Assembly: GCF_910596095.1 (NCBI RefSeq)
Contig: NC_056548.1
Coordinates: forward strand, 8,953,151 to 9,017,150
Length of the DNA: 64,000 bases
DNA from: Thunnus maccoyii
Taxonomy: Eukaryota > Chordata > Actinopteri > Scombriformes > Scombridae
Direction of reading: 5' to 3'
Both the position numbers and the translations under genes were made by a program. The notes under the pieces are model-generated. The model made no database searches. It was not told where the DNA came from and worked only from the letters and a program-made list of their open reading frames with translations. Below, one piece after another: positions 34,434 to 46,666 of the stretch; position 1 is the stretch's first letter; each line of letters opens with the position of its first letter.

Positions 34434-37400
34434 TTACAGTGGACCCTCTGCTCCGTATCCAGGCCCGAACTCATTCACTCTGTTCAGTAGTGCTGCTTTC
34501 ACTGCGCTGATCTTTTCATCCAGTTCTGTCAGACTGCAGGCCTGAAAAGGACAAAGTCAAACCAAACACTACCAATTAAAATCAGTCAATCTCATACGTA
34601 AAGTGCAATGAAAGTGTCCAAAAGGAGACAAAAACTACTAACCTGAGCAGGTGACGTCTTTGCTCGCTTGTGCAGGTGACTCTGTAAGAAGATTAGACCT
34701 TCATGATTACTTTGAGACACATACTGAGGTTTTTTTTTCTTCTTCTCTTCTTACTTTGGCCTTAAAGTCTCTCAAGGACTGAAAAAAATAGATTTTACTC
34801 AGACACAATGTCACACAGAGAATACCTAAATTTATGCTTGGAATTTCCTAAAATCCACTTACTGAAATAAAAAAATAACTTAGTTGAATGTCTCATTTAA
34901 GTGTGGTACTTTGTTTCTTATACATACAAAAAAAGAGGAGATCTTTTATAAGTGAAAAGCAGCAGACATCTGCTTAAGATTATGAGAAGCATTTACTTTT
35001 TTAGAGCTTATTTTTAATGGTATTTTGCCTTTATTTGATAGTTTGAAAGCAGTAATAGACAGTTACATCAGGGAGAGGTAACATCCAACAAACACGGGTC
35101 GTCATGGTTACGTGTCATGTGTCTATGACTATATGAAATATGTTTTTACTCCAGAGGTTTTCATCCTTACCTCTAACTGTGAATCCTTTATTTTACTGTT
35201 GCTGTATAATTCGTGAAGGAGTCTCCTTTTTCTGTTTAGTGTTAAAATGTTGCTCCTGATATCGTGGGCCAACTGTGTACAGCTCTTCAGCAAACACCAA
35301 ACTACAGTATTTTCAGAAATTGCAAAAAGAAGAAGATGGAGAGAAAAAAAAAAAAAAAGTGGTACTCCGAATATAAAAGACCCCATCAGTTTATTCAAAG
35401 ACACTCGACATCTCTTGCTCTGCTCACACAAATATGCAGTGAGTCAAAAGCAGATTGAGAGCAGCATACTCACAGAACCAGCATGCTGTGCAGAGAAATA
35501 CCAGTGTGAAGAGACATGCAGCATCTCAAGCACACTTACTCAGATAACTAAACACACGCTGGACAGACTCCTTCAAGATGGGAAATTAGAATCTGTGTGA
35601 CTCTGCTGAAGTCTTTCGGGTTGAATATGAAGTCCAATAAATTACTTACCATCCCCCCTTTTAAGCCTGTGCTATTCTAAAAAACTAAGATGTAGGGCTG
35701 TTAAAGTTCTCGTTTCTCAAGCGATCTGCAGTGACCCAAACGCCACAGCGTGTTGAACTAAACAGGTTGCATTTTTGATTCAAATCAACTTAAGTGTAAC
35801 TGGAAGAGGAAAACGTGTTGAAGTATGAGGGCATATCAGGGGAAACCCCATGAGCATCACCCGCAAACTCCTCTGAGTGAGTAGAGTGCATTTTAAAATA
35901 ACTTTCCAGGCAGCTGACTGATATTCTACATACCAATTCAGGCATTATAGACATAAATGCTCCGACTGACAGAGAGCTGATGAAACGGATTACCTAAAAA
36001 TACTCAAGAGCTTCTCAGCAATACAGTGTGGATTATTGTTTGAAATACTATACAAAATACAGGATATTCCTGTAAAGTTTGACAAAATAATCTCGACGCC
36101 ATGACAACTGAGCAAACTACATCTCATAAGATGAAGCTGAAGCTATGGAAAAAAGCAAGTAAGTGGACCTTGATTGTTCCATATGTTATATGCATTAATC
36201 ATATTACTACTTGATTTCTCATTTTACTCACCTTTAATATGCCCCGATATTAAAGCTGTAAAGAAACTGTGTCCTCTTCATTTAAAAATAATCCTGAGCT
36301 GCAGATGTGAAGGTTTCATTCCTGGCTGTGTTGTATGTACTTTAGCAAGTCTCTCTAATGCCTCATCATGTTCAGGGCTCGAAACCTTGATTTCTGCCAA
36401 AAACACATTTAGAGTGAAACCTCTGTGTGTGTTATCTAACAGGGAGGAAGGAGCAGACAAACTTCTCCTTGTCTGCTATAATGTAGCAGCTGGTTACTCT
36501 ATTTGTATCAGAAGTAGGTGTAAACATGATAGTTTACACCTTTACAGGCCAAATGAGAGGTTGGCAATAGCAGATACTGAAGTAAACATAAGAGGTGAGA
36601 TTCAGTCGAAACATTATTGCTCCCGATAATGACAGTAGTAGTAGTATTTTTTGATACACAATACACTGAAGGCAATCATCTATGATATATCACTAACTCT
36701 GAAGTTTTATGGGCAACTGAAATGAAAATATGAGCAACGGAGCTTTTGTAACACACATACCAACATGACAATGTTTACTGAGCATATGTACCATCCATTA
36801 AATGTAAGGGGAACATAAACTGTCAGAAGTGTCTGCAGTAAAGGAAAAGTATGCATATAACTCTTCAATCTGTTTAATTTGTGCAAATGAAGTTAAACAG
36901 AGAACTCAAAGTAGCACATTAGTACAAAACGAGCAAATAAAATCCATCACATGCAAGTTTAATAAGAACTCTGTTACCGAGTGACTGTCGGTGTCAAAAC
37001 GACACTAGTTAAGACCCGTGTATGACCTCTGACCGAGCACCGGCTAATTATTTTTAAGTGCCATTCATGTATCTATTTCAAAGCTAAAACACTCACCGTG
37101 GACTGAAAGTACTCAGGTGAGAGTCCTTCCAACTCCAGGATACGATCCTCCAGCTTCTTTAATCTCTGGTAGACACTCAAAGGGACTGGGCCCGCTATGG
37201 AATAAAACAAGTGGTGAACCGCCTGAATACGAATGATTTTACACAACAAACTCAATAAACATATTCAGGGTCATAATAAATGGAGGCTTAGCTAAAAATG
37301 AATAATGCAACACTGTTTATTTCAGGTAAATAAGGAATCAGATGTTTAAATATGTAGAGTGTTTTTAAACTATCCTGCATCCACTACAATGTCTTCATAA

Positions 37401-40400
37401 GTGTATTTCAATGTGTTACATTTCCTATAATTTAAAACTTGAGACTAAAAGTGTCTGAATGATGTAAGCTAATATCGCATTTAAGTAAGAATCACTGATT
37501 TCAGCACTACTTGAAACTCCTGTGTCTTTCTGACCTGTTGGGAGTTTAAGGTGACTCTCGATGTTGTGAAGTCGTTCTTGTATGGCTGAATTTCCGCAGT
37601 CTCTGACCGCCAGCCCCCTCTGCTGCTCCCCAGCCTCTCCTTGGCCTCCCCCACCACGAGTCTGTGGCCCGTAAGTATTTACCACTCGTGTAACTGCCCG
37701 GGAACAAGGAACAGAGCACGTAAACAGAAGCCATTACCCAGTTTTAACCACAGACTAGTTAGCAACATACAGGGTTTTCAGCCATGAACCAATCATGCGT
37801 GATGCATAAAGGTGTTGTCTGTCAGGTATTTTAGTTTCAATTTAAAGTGATGACAATGTGTGTGCTTTGAATTGTTGTGCAAGCTCACCCAAAACAGTTT
37901 TTTGTTATGATAGATGTCAGGTAGAACATTTAATTGTATTAATTAAACCAAACATCACAAATCAACAACAATTCTCGTAAAAGTCATGTTTTAACAAGAA
38001 TTTTAAGGATAATGGACCTCTGACTTTTTCAAAATTATGTGTATAATTATAAAAAATGATGGTTAAGAAATGCCACATTGACATTTGCAGCAAATATTTA
38101 TTTTCTTACCTTTCACGTGGCTTTTAAAACCCGGGTAAGGAGTGAATACAGCATCTGTTCTGGCACAGCTGTTTTCTAAAGAGGAGAAAATTTGATTCAA
38201 AACGTAATTAGAATGTAATTGTAAAAATTAGATTTTAAAAAAATCACTTCAAATTACGACTGTTACCATTAGTGTGTCCTGATTTCTATTACTGGTCTCT
38301 CACATCAGGCTCTGAATTAAAAAAAAAAAAAGGGCCCTCTGTCTCATGCTTTTCTGGACTAAGCTGGTTGTGTTTTGAGGCTGAGTGTGTTAGCTACTTC
38401 AGCTCCACTCTTGGAGCAGTTCAGCCTGACCTCTCGCCTGTGGAAATCAGCTCTCTCCCAAACATTGGCAATCTGTGTGCAGGCTCCCTCTCCACCCTGC
38501 CCCCCAACCTCTCTCCCATTCTCACCCTGATTGCAGTCGATCACGTTGCAAAACTCGCGTACATTGTTTTCATTGATCTCCATCTGCTTGCGTTCCATAA
38601 ATGCAGATATTCTTCGCTCAATCTAGGGTTACAATGGAGAGACAACACAGATAACAGCATACGGTGGTTTGATGATGTATTGATAGGTGTCAGATATGCA
38701 GACTGTTTTTTCGCCTACTTAATGCTAATGATCTGTGGGGCAAACACAGTGCAGCAATTTACATTATATGGAATGAGAAATGCAGTAGGGAATTATTTCA
38801 GGTAGCCAAAAAAGTTGAATTGCTTGCCATCATCAAATGATGGAATATGAATACTGTTTGCTTGGCTACCAAAATAAATGCACAACATAATGGGGCCTCT
38901 TGTCCTTCATCCACATGCAATCTCAGAGTAATGAGCATCCACTTCATAATCCATCAAGGACCTGGCCCTCTCTCAAAGCCCTCTAGCAATGTGGTCTGTT
39001 CTACCCGACCACAGCACTAAAGGACCCCTTATTCTCTGCCGAACTCGGGCTTATCAGGTCTCCATCAAGCATTTGCTTCACTGCAGCACATCATGTGCAC
39101 ATCCTCGGGAGCAATTACTTATGATTATTCATTTGCTTGACAGAGAGTAAAGAGGGCTCTAAAAATGTCACTGCCTGAACAGCTGGCAGATCTGCTGACA
39201 GAGACCAACCTCTGACTTCCCGGCTCTGATCTGCACCATGACATCATCAGCCGCCGTCTTGCTTCCTGCAGCCTCTGAGCCGGGAGGACCGCGCTCAGAC
39301 AGAGTAGTCGTCTGCTCTTTGAGTGAAGAGGAGGGAATGGCATCGTCTGATGTGCCGTCCTTTGTAGATGATGTATGACTTTCAGCGTCCACCAGTGTCT
39401 TTAGACTTTCTGAAACAGCCTAAATAAACAGAAGAAGGATTATGCTTCAAAGCACAAATAATATATATTTAACAGACTCTAATTAAAAGAAAAAAATAAA
39501 GGGCGTAATACATTTTAAAAGTCTTCTCAAATAATGACGCATTGCTCATCAATTCAAGCTTACTTGTGCAGACACTTTTAGCCCCAGACACAATAACATT
39601 AAGCAGTTTAACCAATACAAGAATGCATAAGTTGGAAATCATGCAGCATGTAGCCACTTTACCTGTAACTTAGTGATGTGCTGCTGCAAACAGTTGTACA
39701 CATGAGCAGCTGGAGATGACAGAGGACTCACAGCATCAATGTTGACTTCTATTCTCAAAGCAGCCTCGCCTAATTTGAGCTTCATAGCAAAACCAGAGAC
39801 AAAAGTGAGTTGACGCTGCCCTGAACATGAATCTCATGCAGATTCAGTAGATAACATTACATTGCATGGTCACTGGTAGAACTGAAATGCAGTACTTTTA
39901 CTACTATTTAGTATTTCCATTTGATGCAACTTTATACTTGTACTCCACTACATTTTAGTGAAAAATATTTTACTTTTCACTTATCTTCAATTTATTAGAT
40001 TGTACATTAAAAAATAATACAATCTTTAAAATGCAACACATCGTTTAACGAGTAGTTATCAAATATAAAGTAGTTCTGAACATCTCACAGGGTTTTAATT
40101 TCAATAACAGTTTGACATTCAAAGAGGTAAAATTATCCAACATTTCACAAAAAACCAAAGATTAAAATCCCCCCCCCCCCCCCCCCCACACACATTTCTG
40201 CTTTTCTAAGTTTTATATCATCACTTCCATATCAAACATCATTTGTAGGCTAAGCAATGAATAGATTATTAATTGATGATGAAAATAATCATATGTTGCG
40301 GCCCTAGTCTCAAGATATTTGAACATATTTGTTAGGGCAGTAATGTAATGCCACTACTATTATACTACAAAAGCTATTAATGATAGAGTTCATGTACATG

Positions 40401-41583
40401 ATGAAAGTAGAGCAAGTAAGTTTGCACATTTTAACAGTGTAGAAATGCAGTGTAAACAGAGTCCTACAGTGTGGACAGAGCTGATAACAATGATGTTCAT
40501 ATATTGTGTCCTTTTTTCCTGCTTTACAAGACAAAAAGGCGGAATAAAGAGATGAAACATGCATGGAATAATAGAAGCAAAGGGTCATACTATGTGAAAA
40601 TAAATGACATAGCTTATATGTTTAAAGGACAGATTCACAATTGTTCAAGTCTGTCTTAAAACAACATTCAGGTGTCCAAATGAACAGTGAAAGAGATTTT
40701 CCTCGCAGCAATCATTCCTCCTGTTCATACTGGCTATTAAAAGATCCCCTTCGAATGTGCTTTCAATGTAAGTGATGGGGGCCAAAATCCACAGTGTGTC
40801 CACACAGCTTATATGAGACTTCAGCAGTCCGAGTTAGTCATATTAAGTGGATATCTGCCAGATTTAAAGTCTTTTTAGCATCAGATTCCCTCTCTTTGTG
40901 TTTCCTTGGACAGTGTTTCCCTGTTGAGCGGCGGTGGAAGTATAGCAACAAAAAGAGGGACTTTGGCACTAAAAAGACTGTAGAATTGAAAGATATTTAC
41001 TTGATTTGGCTAATTTGGACGACTGATGCTTCATATTAGCTTCAGAGAAACTTTTAAATACATTTTTGCACAGAAGGAGGACTGTGGATTTTGTAAGAAA
41101 AACCTCTTTCAATGTTGTTTAATACAGGTTCAAAGGAAGAGCAATGATAACAGTTGTTAAGGGGGTGATAATGACGAGGTGAAGTTAAGAGATTTTTTCT
41201 AAATTTATAAGAAAAACTGGATGTTTTAGCCATCAGATTATATGGATGAGTTGTCAAAAATATAAATTAGACAGTTTATCAGAAACCGAATCGCCGTTAA
41301 AGCTAATCACAAACTCCACTTGAATGTTGAGATATAATGAATGAAGTGAGAGGTAGCACCGATGCTAAAAACATTAGCATGTAGCTAACTTCGCTAGCTG
41401 ACAACACACACTGAAAGGCAGCGCTACCCGGAGCCACACGGGCTTAAACTATCCACAACCAACCTCTTTCCCGAAATCTGCTAACCGCTTCAGTATCACA
41501 CACATGCAGTCCGTGTAGCTGGACATTTTGCCGGATTCATTAGGAGGAGCATGACTCCCACTCTGCTTCGTTGTCTCCGCCAT
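34434..41583 (-). CDS. mbip: MAP3K12-binding inhibitory protein 1
   Basis: MBIP binds and inhibits the kinase DLK/MAP3K12 upstream of JNK and is a subunit of the nuclear ATAC histone acetyltransferase complex (family knowledge). Ten minus-strand coding exons join in phase: 41583-41464, 39779-39663, 39419-39210, 38622-38526, 38175-38110, 37693-37535, 37194-37097, 34778-34755, 34681-34643, 34541-34434 (TAA). All have AG acceptors and GT donors and total 345 codons; human MBIP is 344. Signature stretches shared with human include ISAF-ERKQ-EINENNVREF (residues about 154-173), NSCARTDA.FTPYPGFKSHVK (183-203), VVNTYGPQTR (207-216) and ERL.NIE.HL (243-252). The leucine-zipper-like coiled coil is YQRLKKLED.ILELEGLSPEYF (about 264-287). 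A basic KRAK patch lies near 302-305, and LTELDEKISA is near 314-323. Residues 80-145 are poorly conserved and Ser/Thr-rich. The start is the first ATG, in a CAATGGCGG context. Introns 1 and 7 are the longest. Confidence 0.96.
34643..34778 (-). other. mbip: mbip microexons 8 (24 bp) and 9 (39 bp)
   Basis: Exon 8 (34778-34755) encodes SLRDFKAK after a TTTTTTTCAG acceptor and before a GTAAGA donor. Exon 9 (34681-34643) encodes SHLHKRAKTSPAQ between CTTACAG and GTTAG. Both are phase 0 and are separated by a 73-bp intron. Exon 9 aligns with the basic GKRRKVQPPQQ region of human MBIP. Exon 8 has only weak counterpart there and, being phase 0 and a multiple of three, could be skipped without a frameshift. 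Confidence 0.8.
35171..35301 (-). other. exon-like segment inside mbip intron 7
   Basis: On the minus strand a strong polypyrimidine tract (about 35307-35357) ends in CTGTAG. Then come 131 bp with one open frame of 43 codons (WCLLKSCTQLAHDIRSNILT, then LNRKRRLLHELYSNSKIKDS, then QLE), then a GAG|GTAAGG donor. The peptide is charged and helix-prone. Mbip exon 7 ends in phase 0, so splicing to this acceptor would read FGVC and stop. I do not recognise the peptide. It may be an alternative (poison) exon, part of a nested gene, or chance. Confidence 0.35.
39865..40135 (+). repeat. dispersed fish repeat 'ACTTAAGTA' family, copy D (mbip intron 1)
   Basis: It carries GCAGTACTTTTACTACTATT, TTAGTATTTCCATTTGATGC, TTGTACTCCACTACATTTTA and AACAGTTTGACATTC. 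Same orientation as copy B. Confidence 0.65.
40169..40187. repeat. C19 homopolymer followed by CA
   Basis: About 19 C then ACACACA, in mbip intron 1. Exact length may be approximate. Confidence 0.9.
40626..41130. repeat. foldback MITE, copy 2 (mbip intron 1)
   Basis: Left to right it reads AAAGGACAGATTCACAATTG, CAGTGAAAGAGATTTTCC, CTTTCAATGTAAGTG, CAAAATCCACAGTG, GACTTCAGCAGTCCGAGTTA, GTGGATATCTGCC and AAAGTCTTTTTAGC. The right half repeats this in reverse complement: GCACTAAAAAGACTG, AAAGATATTTAC, GGACGACTGATGCTTC, GAGGACTGTGGATTTTG and AAACCTCTTTCAATG. It is the same element as 1451-1800 and more complete. The centre near 40925-40955 is GC-rich. It inserted within an intron, so no coding effect is expected. 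Confidence 0.8.
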
Positions 41584-41680
41584 TGCAGTTCAACGGCTGC
41601 AGAATACTGCCCGCTGATTGGCTGGAATGTGGCGGCAGTGTACGCGCGCGTACACGCACACGCACAGCCAATGCTGTACG
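41584..41680 (-). promoter_or_regulatory. mbip: mbip core promoter region
   Basis: CpG-containing sequence just upstream of the ATG. On the minus strand it has CCAGCCAATC (a CCAAT box, about 41614-41623); a second CCAAT (GCCAAT, about 41666-41671) lies on the plus strand. Between them is a perfect 16-bp palindrome TGTACGCGCGCGTACA (41639-41654). No TATA box is visible, as expected for a housekeeping gene. The transcription start is not determinable here. Confidence 0.55.
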
Positions 41681-41975
41681 TAGATTTCTTACGTGTCTAA
41701 ATTCATGTTTCTTACCGCACAGAAAAGAATGTAAAATAATATATTATTTGTGATCCATGTATAATTAATAATAATTACCTAGAACTGCACTTTCTTTAGA
41801 TCTATTTTGTCTTAAGCTTCCATTTTTTAAATGTATTTATTTATTTATTTATTACACAGGATGGCACAAACGTTACCAACGTGTTTTTTTATTTTAATTT
41901 TTAATGGATTTAAAACAAGTTTAAATAATCTTATTCTTATTTATTTACTATACATACTGTATATTATATATTTAT
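41680..41975. other. AT-rich gene-free sequence
   Basis: Includes a (TTTA)n run near 41838-41854. No gene. Confidence 0.4.
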
Positions 41976-42075
41976 TTTAAGTTTGTTGTTGTCATCTTTG
42001 TGTTCCTGTCACCTGTATTTTTTACTGCCTGTATACAAACCAAATTTCCATCTGGATAATAATAAAGTTGAAGTG
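41975..42075 (+). mobile_element. possible LINE/retroposon 3' end
   Basis: It reads TGTTGTTGTCATCTTTGTG, then AAACCAAATTTCCATCTGG, then ATAATAATAAAGTTGAAG, similar to the 'aatttcc...ggataataaag' tails of fish LINEs. Only the terminal piece is present. Confidence 0.4.
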
Positions 42076-42084
42076 AAGAAGTTA

Positions 42085-42365
42085 AGTTAAATTACTCCTT
42101 TAGAAGTATAAGTTCCTGCAATCAAAATTAAGTATATGTAAAATATTGGATTACCACTGATGCAAAGGTGTAAGCAACCTATAAGCAGTCAAGTTTATAG
42201 AGCAGGTACATAAACTTTAGAGGTTATAGTTAGATATTTTTTTAGTAAGTGTTGGGTAGTTTGATCTATAACCAATCATATTTCATAAACTGATTACGTG
42301 TTTTGTATATTATCTTCAATGTGTAACTATAACTGTAAAATAAATGTAGTATGTTGCAGGTAATG
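42085..42365 (-). repeat. dispersed fish repeat 'ACTTAAGTA' family, copy E
   Basis: It contains CTTTTAGAAGTATAAG-like text, ACTGATGCAAAGGTGTAAGC and TAGTTTGATCTATAACCAAT, then TCATATTTCATAAACTG, in the order of the minus orientation of the family. Degenerate. Confidence 0.5.
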
Positions 42366-43060
42366 TTGATATAATTAAGAGAGGCTCAGGCAGAATAAAA
42401 TGTCACTTAGCTCTCATTAGGAGTTGAAAGGGCTCTGTATTGCTGGCACACATGGCCCACAAGATTAATGGCTATACTTACTGAAATGAGCATGATTACT
42501 GATGTGTATCTACATTAGTGTAACTGCATAATAAGCCTATCATACAACTAAAATAACTAAAGTACATTTTGTTGTTCAGGATTTTCACCTGCAGCCAAAT
42601 AAGAAACAATCAAACATGGCTACCTGCAGACTGGACTGGCTCAAATTTGAGACTTGCAGTTGCATTTAACTGTATACTCCATCACTCACTTTTTAAACAG
42701 GAAAAAGAATGGTCACTCAATTATAAGAACATTGTCCCGCAGACCATGGCGGACCGTGCAGCAGGGCATTGGGATGGGAACCTGGCCACAATGGCGTGTT
42801 TTCTGTGTTGAGTGACTGTGGGAAAATCTCCCTCCTCTATTCAGACATTTTTCCCTTCTTTTCATATAATGAGGAGAGAGACTGATGAAGGCAACAACAG
42901 AAGAAGAACAATTACAGGCAATGAGAAAGCACAACCACTCAGAACTCAATAATGCTCTCTAGAAGGGTTAATCATTTTAGGAAAGGGTCCGAAGACAAGT
43001 CTTTTAGTTTAATTCATCTCTGGGGTGATATTTTTTTCCCCTCGAAACAGGAAGGGAACT
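42365..43060. other. gene-free sequence
   Basis: Unique-looking sequence. The block 42720-42810 (CAGACCATGGCGGACCGTG) is GC-balanced and could be regulatory. Small overlapping frames here are not supported. Confidence 0.3.
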
Positions 43061-43235
43061 GTAACACTTGACATGGTTTGACATGCTGAGCCATTGCTGA
43101 ATGTTCCCACACAGCAAGAAGCTCAGAAATTTGAAAACTGCTCATTTAATTTGCCTGGCCAAAGAGCTGTGAATTTTTTTTTAACTGTCTGGAATTGTGA
43201 TTAAGGGTGCTTTGATTTGCCAAACTATGAACTTT
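43060..43235. promoter_or_regulatory. candidate conserved non-coding element
   Basis: Complex sequence (CATGGTTTGACATGCTGAGCC, TTTAATTTGCCTGGCCAAAG, GGAATTGTGATTAAGGGTGC). Texture-based call. Confidence 0.28.
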
Positions 43236-43555
43236 TATATTTTAAATATTTTACATTTGGTTTATACTTTTTTAAACCAAATGTCAGTTTTGCAGACATT
43301 CACATTCTATCAATGTAACTGAAAGAAAATCATGGCATTAAATATATTAAATGCACTTCAAAACTTTGCAAGCAGATATGATAATTCTATACGTAAAAAA
43401 AACCTAGTAAATAAGTTTCTCAGTGTTATAAGTTTATAAATGCAAATCTGTGAAGGAAAAACTACAAATAAATGCATTTACAATGTTTTTGACAGTATAC
43501 AAAATGTGTCTTAAATGTGTTTTTCTATGCAAAAGAAATGTTTAAAACAGAGATA

Positions 43556-44400
43556 CCACTAACACTTTACATTAACTTATTAATATTCATAAGCAGTGTA
43601 TAAACACATATTAAATTGTTTATAATACACTATAAATGTCATTGTAAGTGGTTATAAGGACATTTTAAATTGTTTATTAATGTACTTGTCAACAATTATA
43701 ACTTGTGCTATGGTACACCCATAACTGGTGTATAAATAAGTGATTGATAATACAGTATAAACATAGCATAGTAACATAACAGGCTATAAATGTAGTTGCA
43801 TCTCTAACTGCTGTATAAATGCTGGATAAATTATCCATAATACAGTGTAATCATATTTAATTATATACACACAAACAAATATGTATCATGTGTAATAAAG
43901 CATTTGTTAACTATACGTACAAATCATTCACAGATGGCTTTAAAATGTTTATAAATATGTTCATAAAGACGTGTTGAGCTTCTTGACCTTGAAAACAAAA
44001 TTTGACAAAGAAAACCCTTTGATCTCAAGATCCACTTAGGCTACTAGATTTCTCCAAAGCTCTTCAGCCACATCTCATGGCCTTCATCAGGAGATGGAGT
44101 TTGCTCAGTTGTCATGAACTCTATAGAGGTATGTACAAATAAGTAAATACTTAATTAGTAAGCATAATACATAAATACTAAATATTTCCTTTAAATAATA
44201 TTACAAATATTGTTTTCAATCATTCATTAACTGTTTATACACCAATTATAGAAGTTTCACAGGAGGAGTAAGATGAATAAACAATTAAAATGTCTCTATA
44301 TCTGATTACAAAGGCATTTATAGTGTGTTATAAACAATTTACTAAGTCTTTATATACTGTTTATAAATGCTAAATATGGGGTTAAAGAAAAGTGTTACGG
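43556..44400. mobile_element. 'TAACACTTTAC' MITE-like element
   Basis: The left end CACTAACACTTTACATTAAC and right end GTTAAAGAAAAGTGTTACGG are inverted copies. The interior is packed with TTATAA, TATAAATG and ATTGTTTATAATACAC words. I know this terminal sequence from many small fish DNA transposons. It is non-coding. The middle (43980-44110) holds less repetitive sequence, perhaps a captured or nested piece. Confidence 0.6.
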
Positions 44401-44559
44401 GATCTCCTTTTTAAACCGTTGTTTGTATAGAAAACACATTCAAAACACAAACAAAAGGCAAAACACTATGTATAATCCTACAGTTTGTGAGATTGGACGT
44501 ATATAATTATTATATCTGCTTGCAAAGTTTTGAGATACATTTAAGTAGATTTAGTCTTT

Positions 44560-44715
44560 TAAAAAAAATAATTAACATTCAAAACCTGCAAATCTCAAAT
44601 TTGGTTGCTCAGAACATCATGTTTGTGTTAAAGTGGGTTACAAACCATTTATTGATTCTTTATATAAAACAAACAAATGCTAAATATGAGGGGCTAAAAT
44701 AAAGTGTTACTGCAA
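44560..44715. mobile_element. second 'GTGTTAC' MITE fragment
   Basis: It ends AAATGCTAAATATGAGGGGC then TAAAATAAAGTGTTACTG. This parallels the right end of the element at 43556-44400 (AATGCTAAATATGGGG...AAAGTGTTACGG). Right end only. Confidence 0.5.
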
Positions 44716-45164
44716 TACCTTTGTGGTTTCCCATTCAAGTTAGCTCAATTTTTTTCAACTTTGGTTCACAAGAATGTGGTCCTGGCAGGGAGAGTGAGTT
44801 TGTGTTATACAGGAAACAAGGTGGTAGTGGTGGTGGTGGTGGGAAGCGAGTGAAGAGGGATTGTTGCTGCCTCTTGCCTCAGTCACATCAGCCACCTGCA
44901 GGAAAGTAAAAGGGTTCGCTTTTGAGTCTGTCTGCTCCGTGGCAGCAGATGATGTTGACAGAGCATGAGACAGAATAAAGGCCAGACGGGAGGGTCAGGA
45001 GAAAGAGGGAGCACAATGTAGAGAGGCAAGTGGATTGCGGTGGGAAGGTTTTGTCTCATTTTACTGAGAAGGGGACAATTAAATATATTCCTTCCCCCTG
45101 AGCTCTGGACTGAGCTCCCCACAGCAGCTGATCATGAAATGTTGCTTTTAACTAGAACAATAAA

Positions 45165-45165
<1 letters not shown>
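44715..45165. other. gene-free sequence
   Basis: Includes a (GGT)n run at about 44821-44842. No gene. Confidence 0.4.
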
Positions 45166-46486
<1,321 letters not shown>

Positions 46487-46666
46487 ATGTGAATTTCCAT
46501 AAAACAAATTTACAATGTGATGATTACATAGACCATAAATTTCAAGTTTTTTAACTTGTGTGAACATACAGTGTTTAGTTTAGTTTGTAGACTTTTTGAT
46601 AAAGAACCACCTCTTGCTCATTACCACTGACCATGACTGTGGCCCATAAGATGAGAGCATAATGTA

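Noticed and set aside
36089..36150. Plus-strand ATG followed by a good GTAAGT donor (possible first exon)
   Set aside because: Only about 20 codons, no partner exon found downstream, and inside mbip intron 7.
36174..36629. 151-codon plus-strand open frame in mbip intron 7
   Set aside because: No recognisable domain and no codon or splice support. A minus-strand frame in the same place (36278-36460) is equally unsupported.
37546..37734. Second minus-strand frame across mbip exon 6
   Set aside because: It is out of frame with the conserved VVNTYGPQTR reading, so it is a shadow frame.
38272..38805. 177-codon plus-strand open frame
   Set aside because: It lies antisense over mbip exon 4, whose minus-strand frame is the conserved one.
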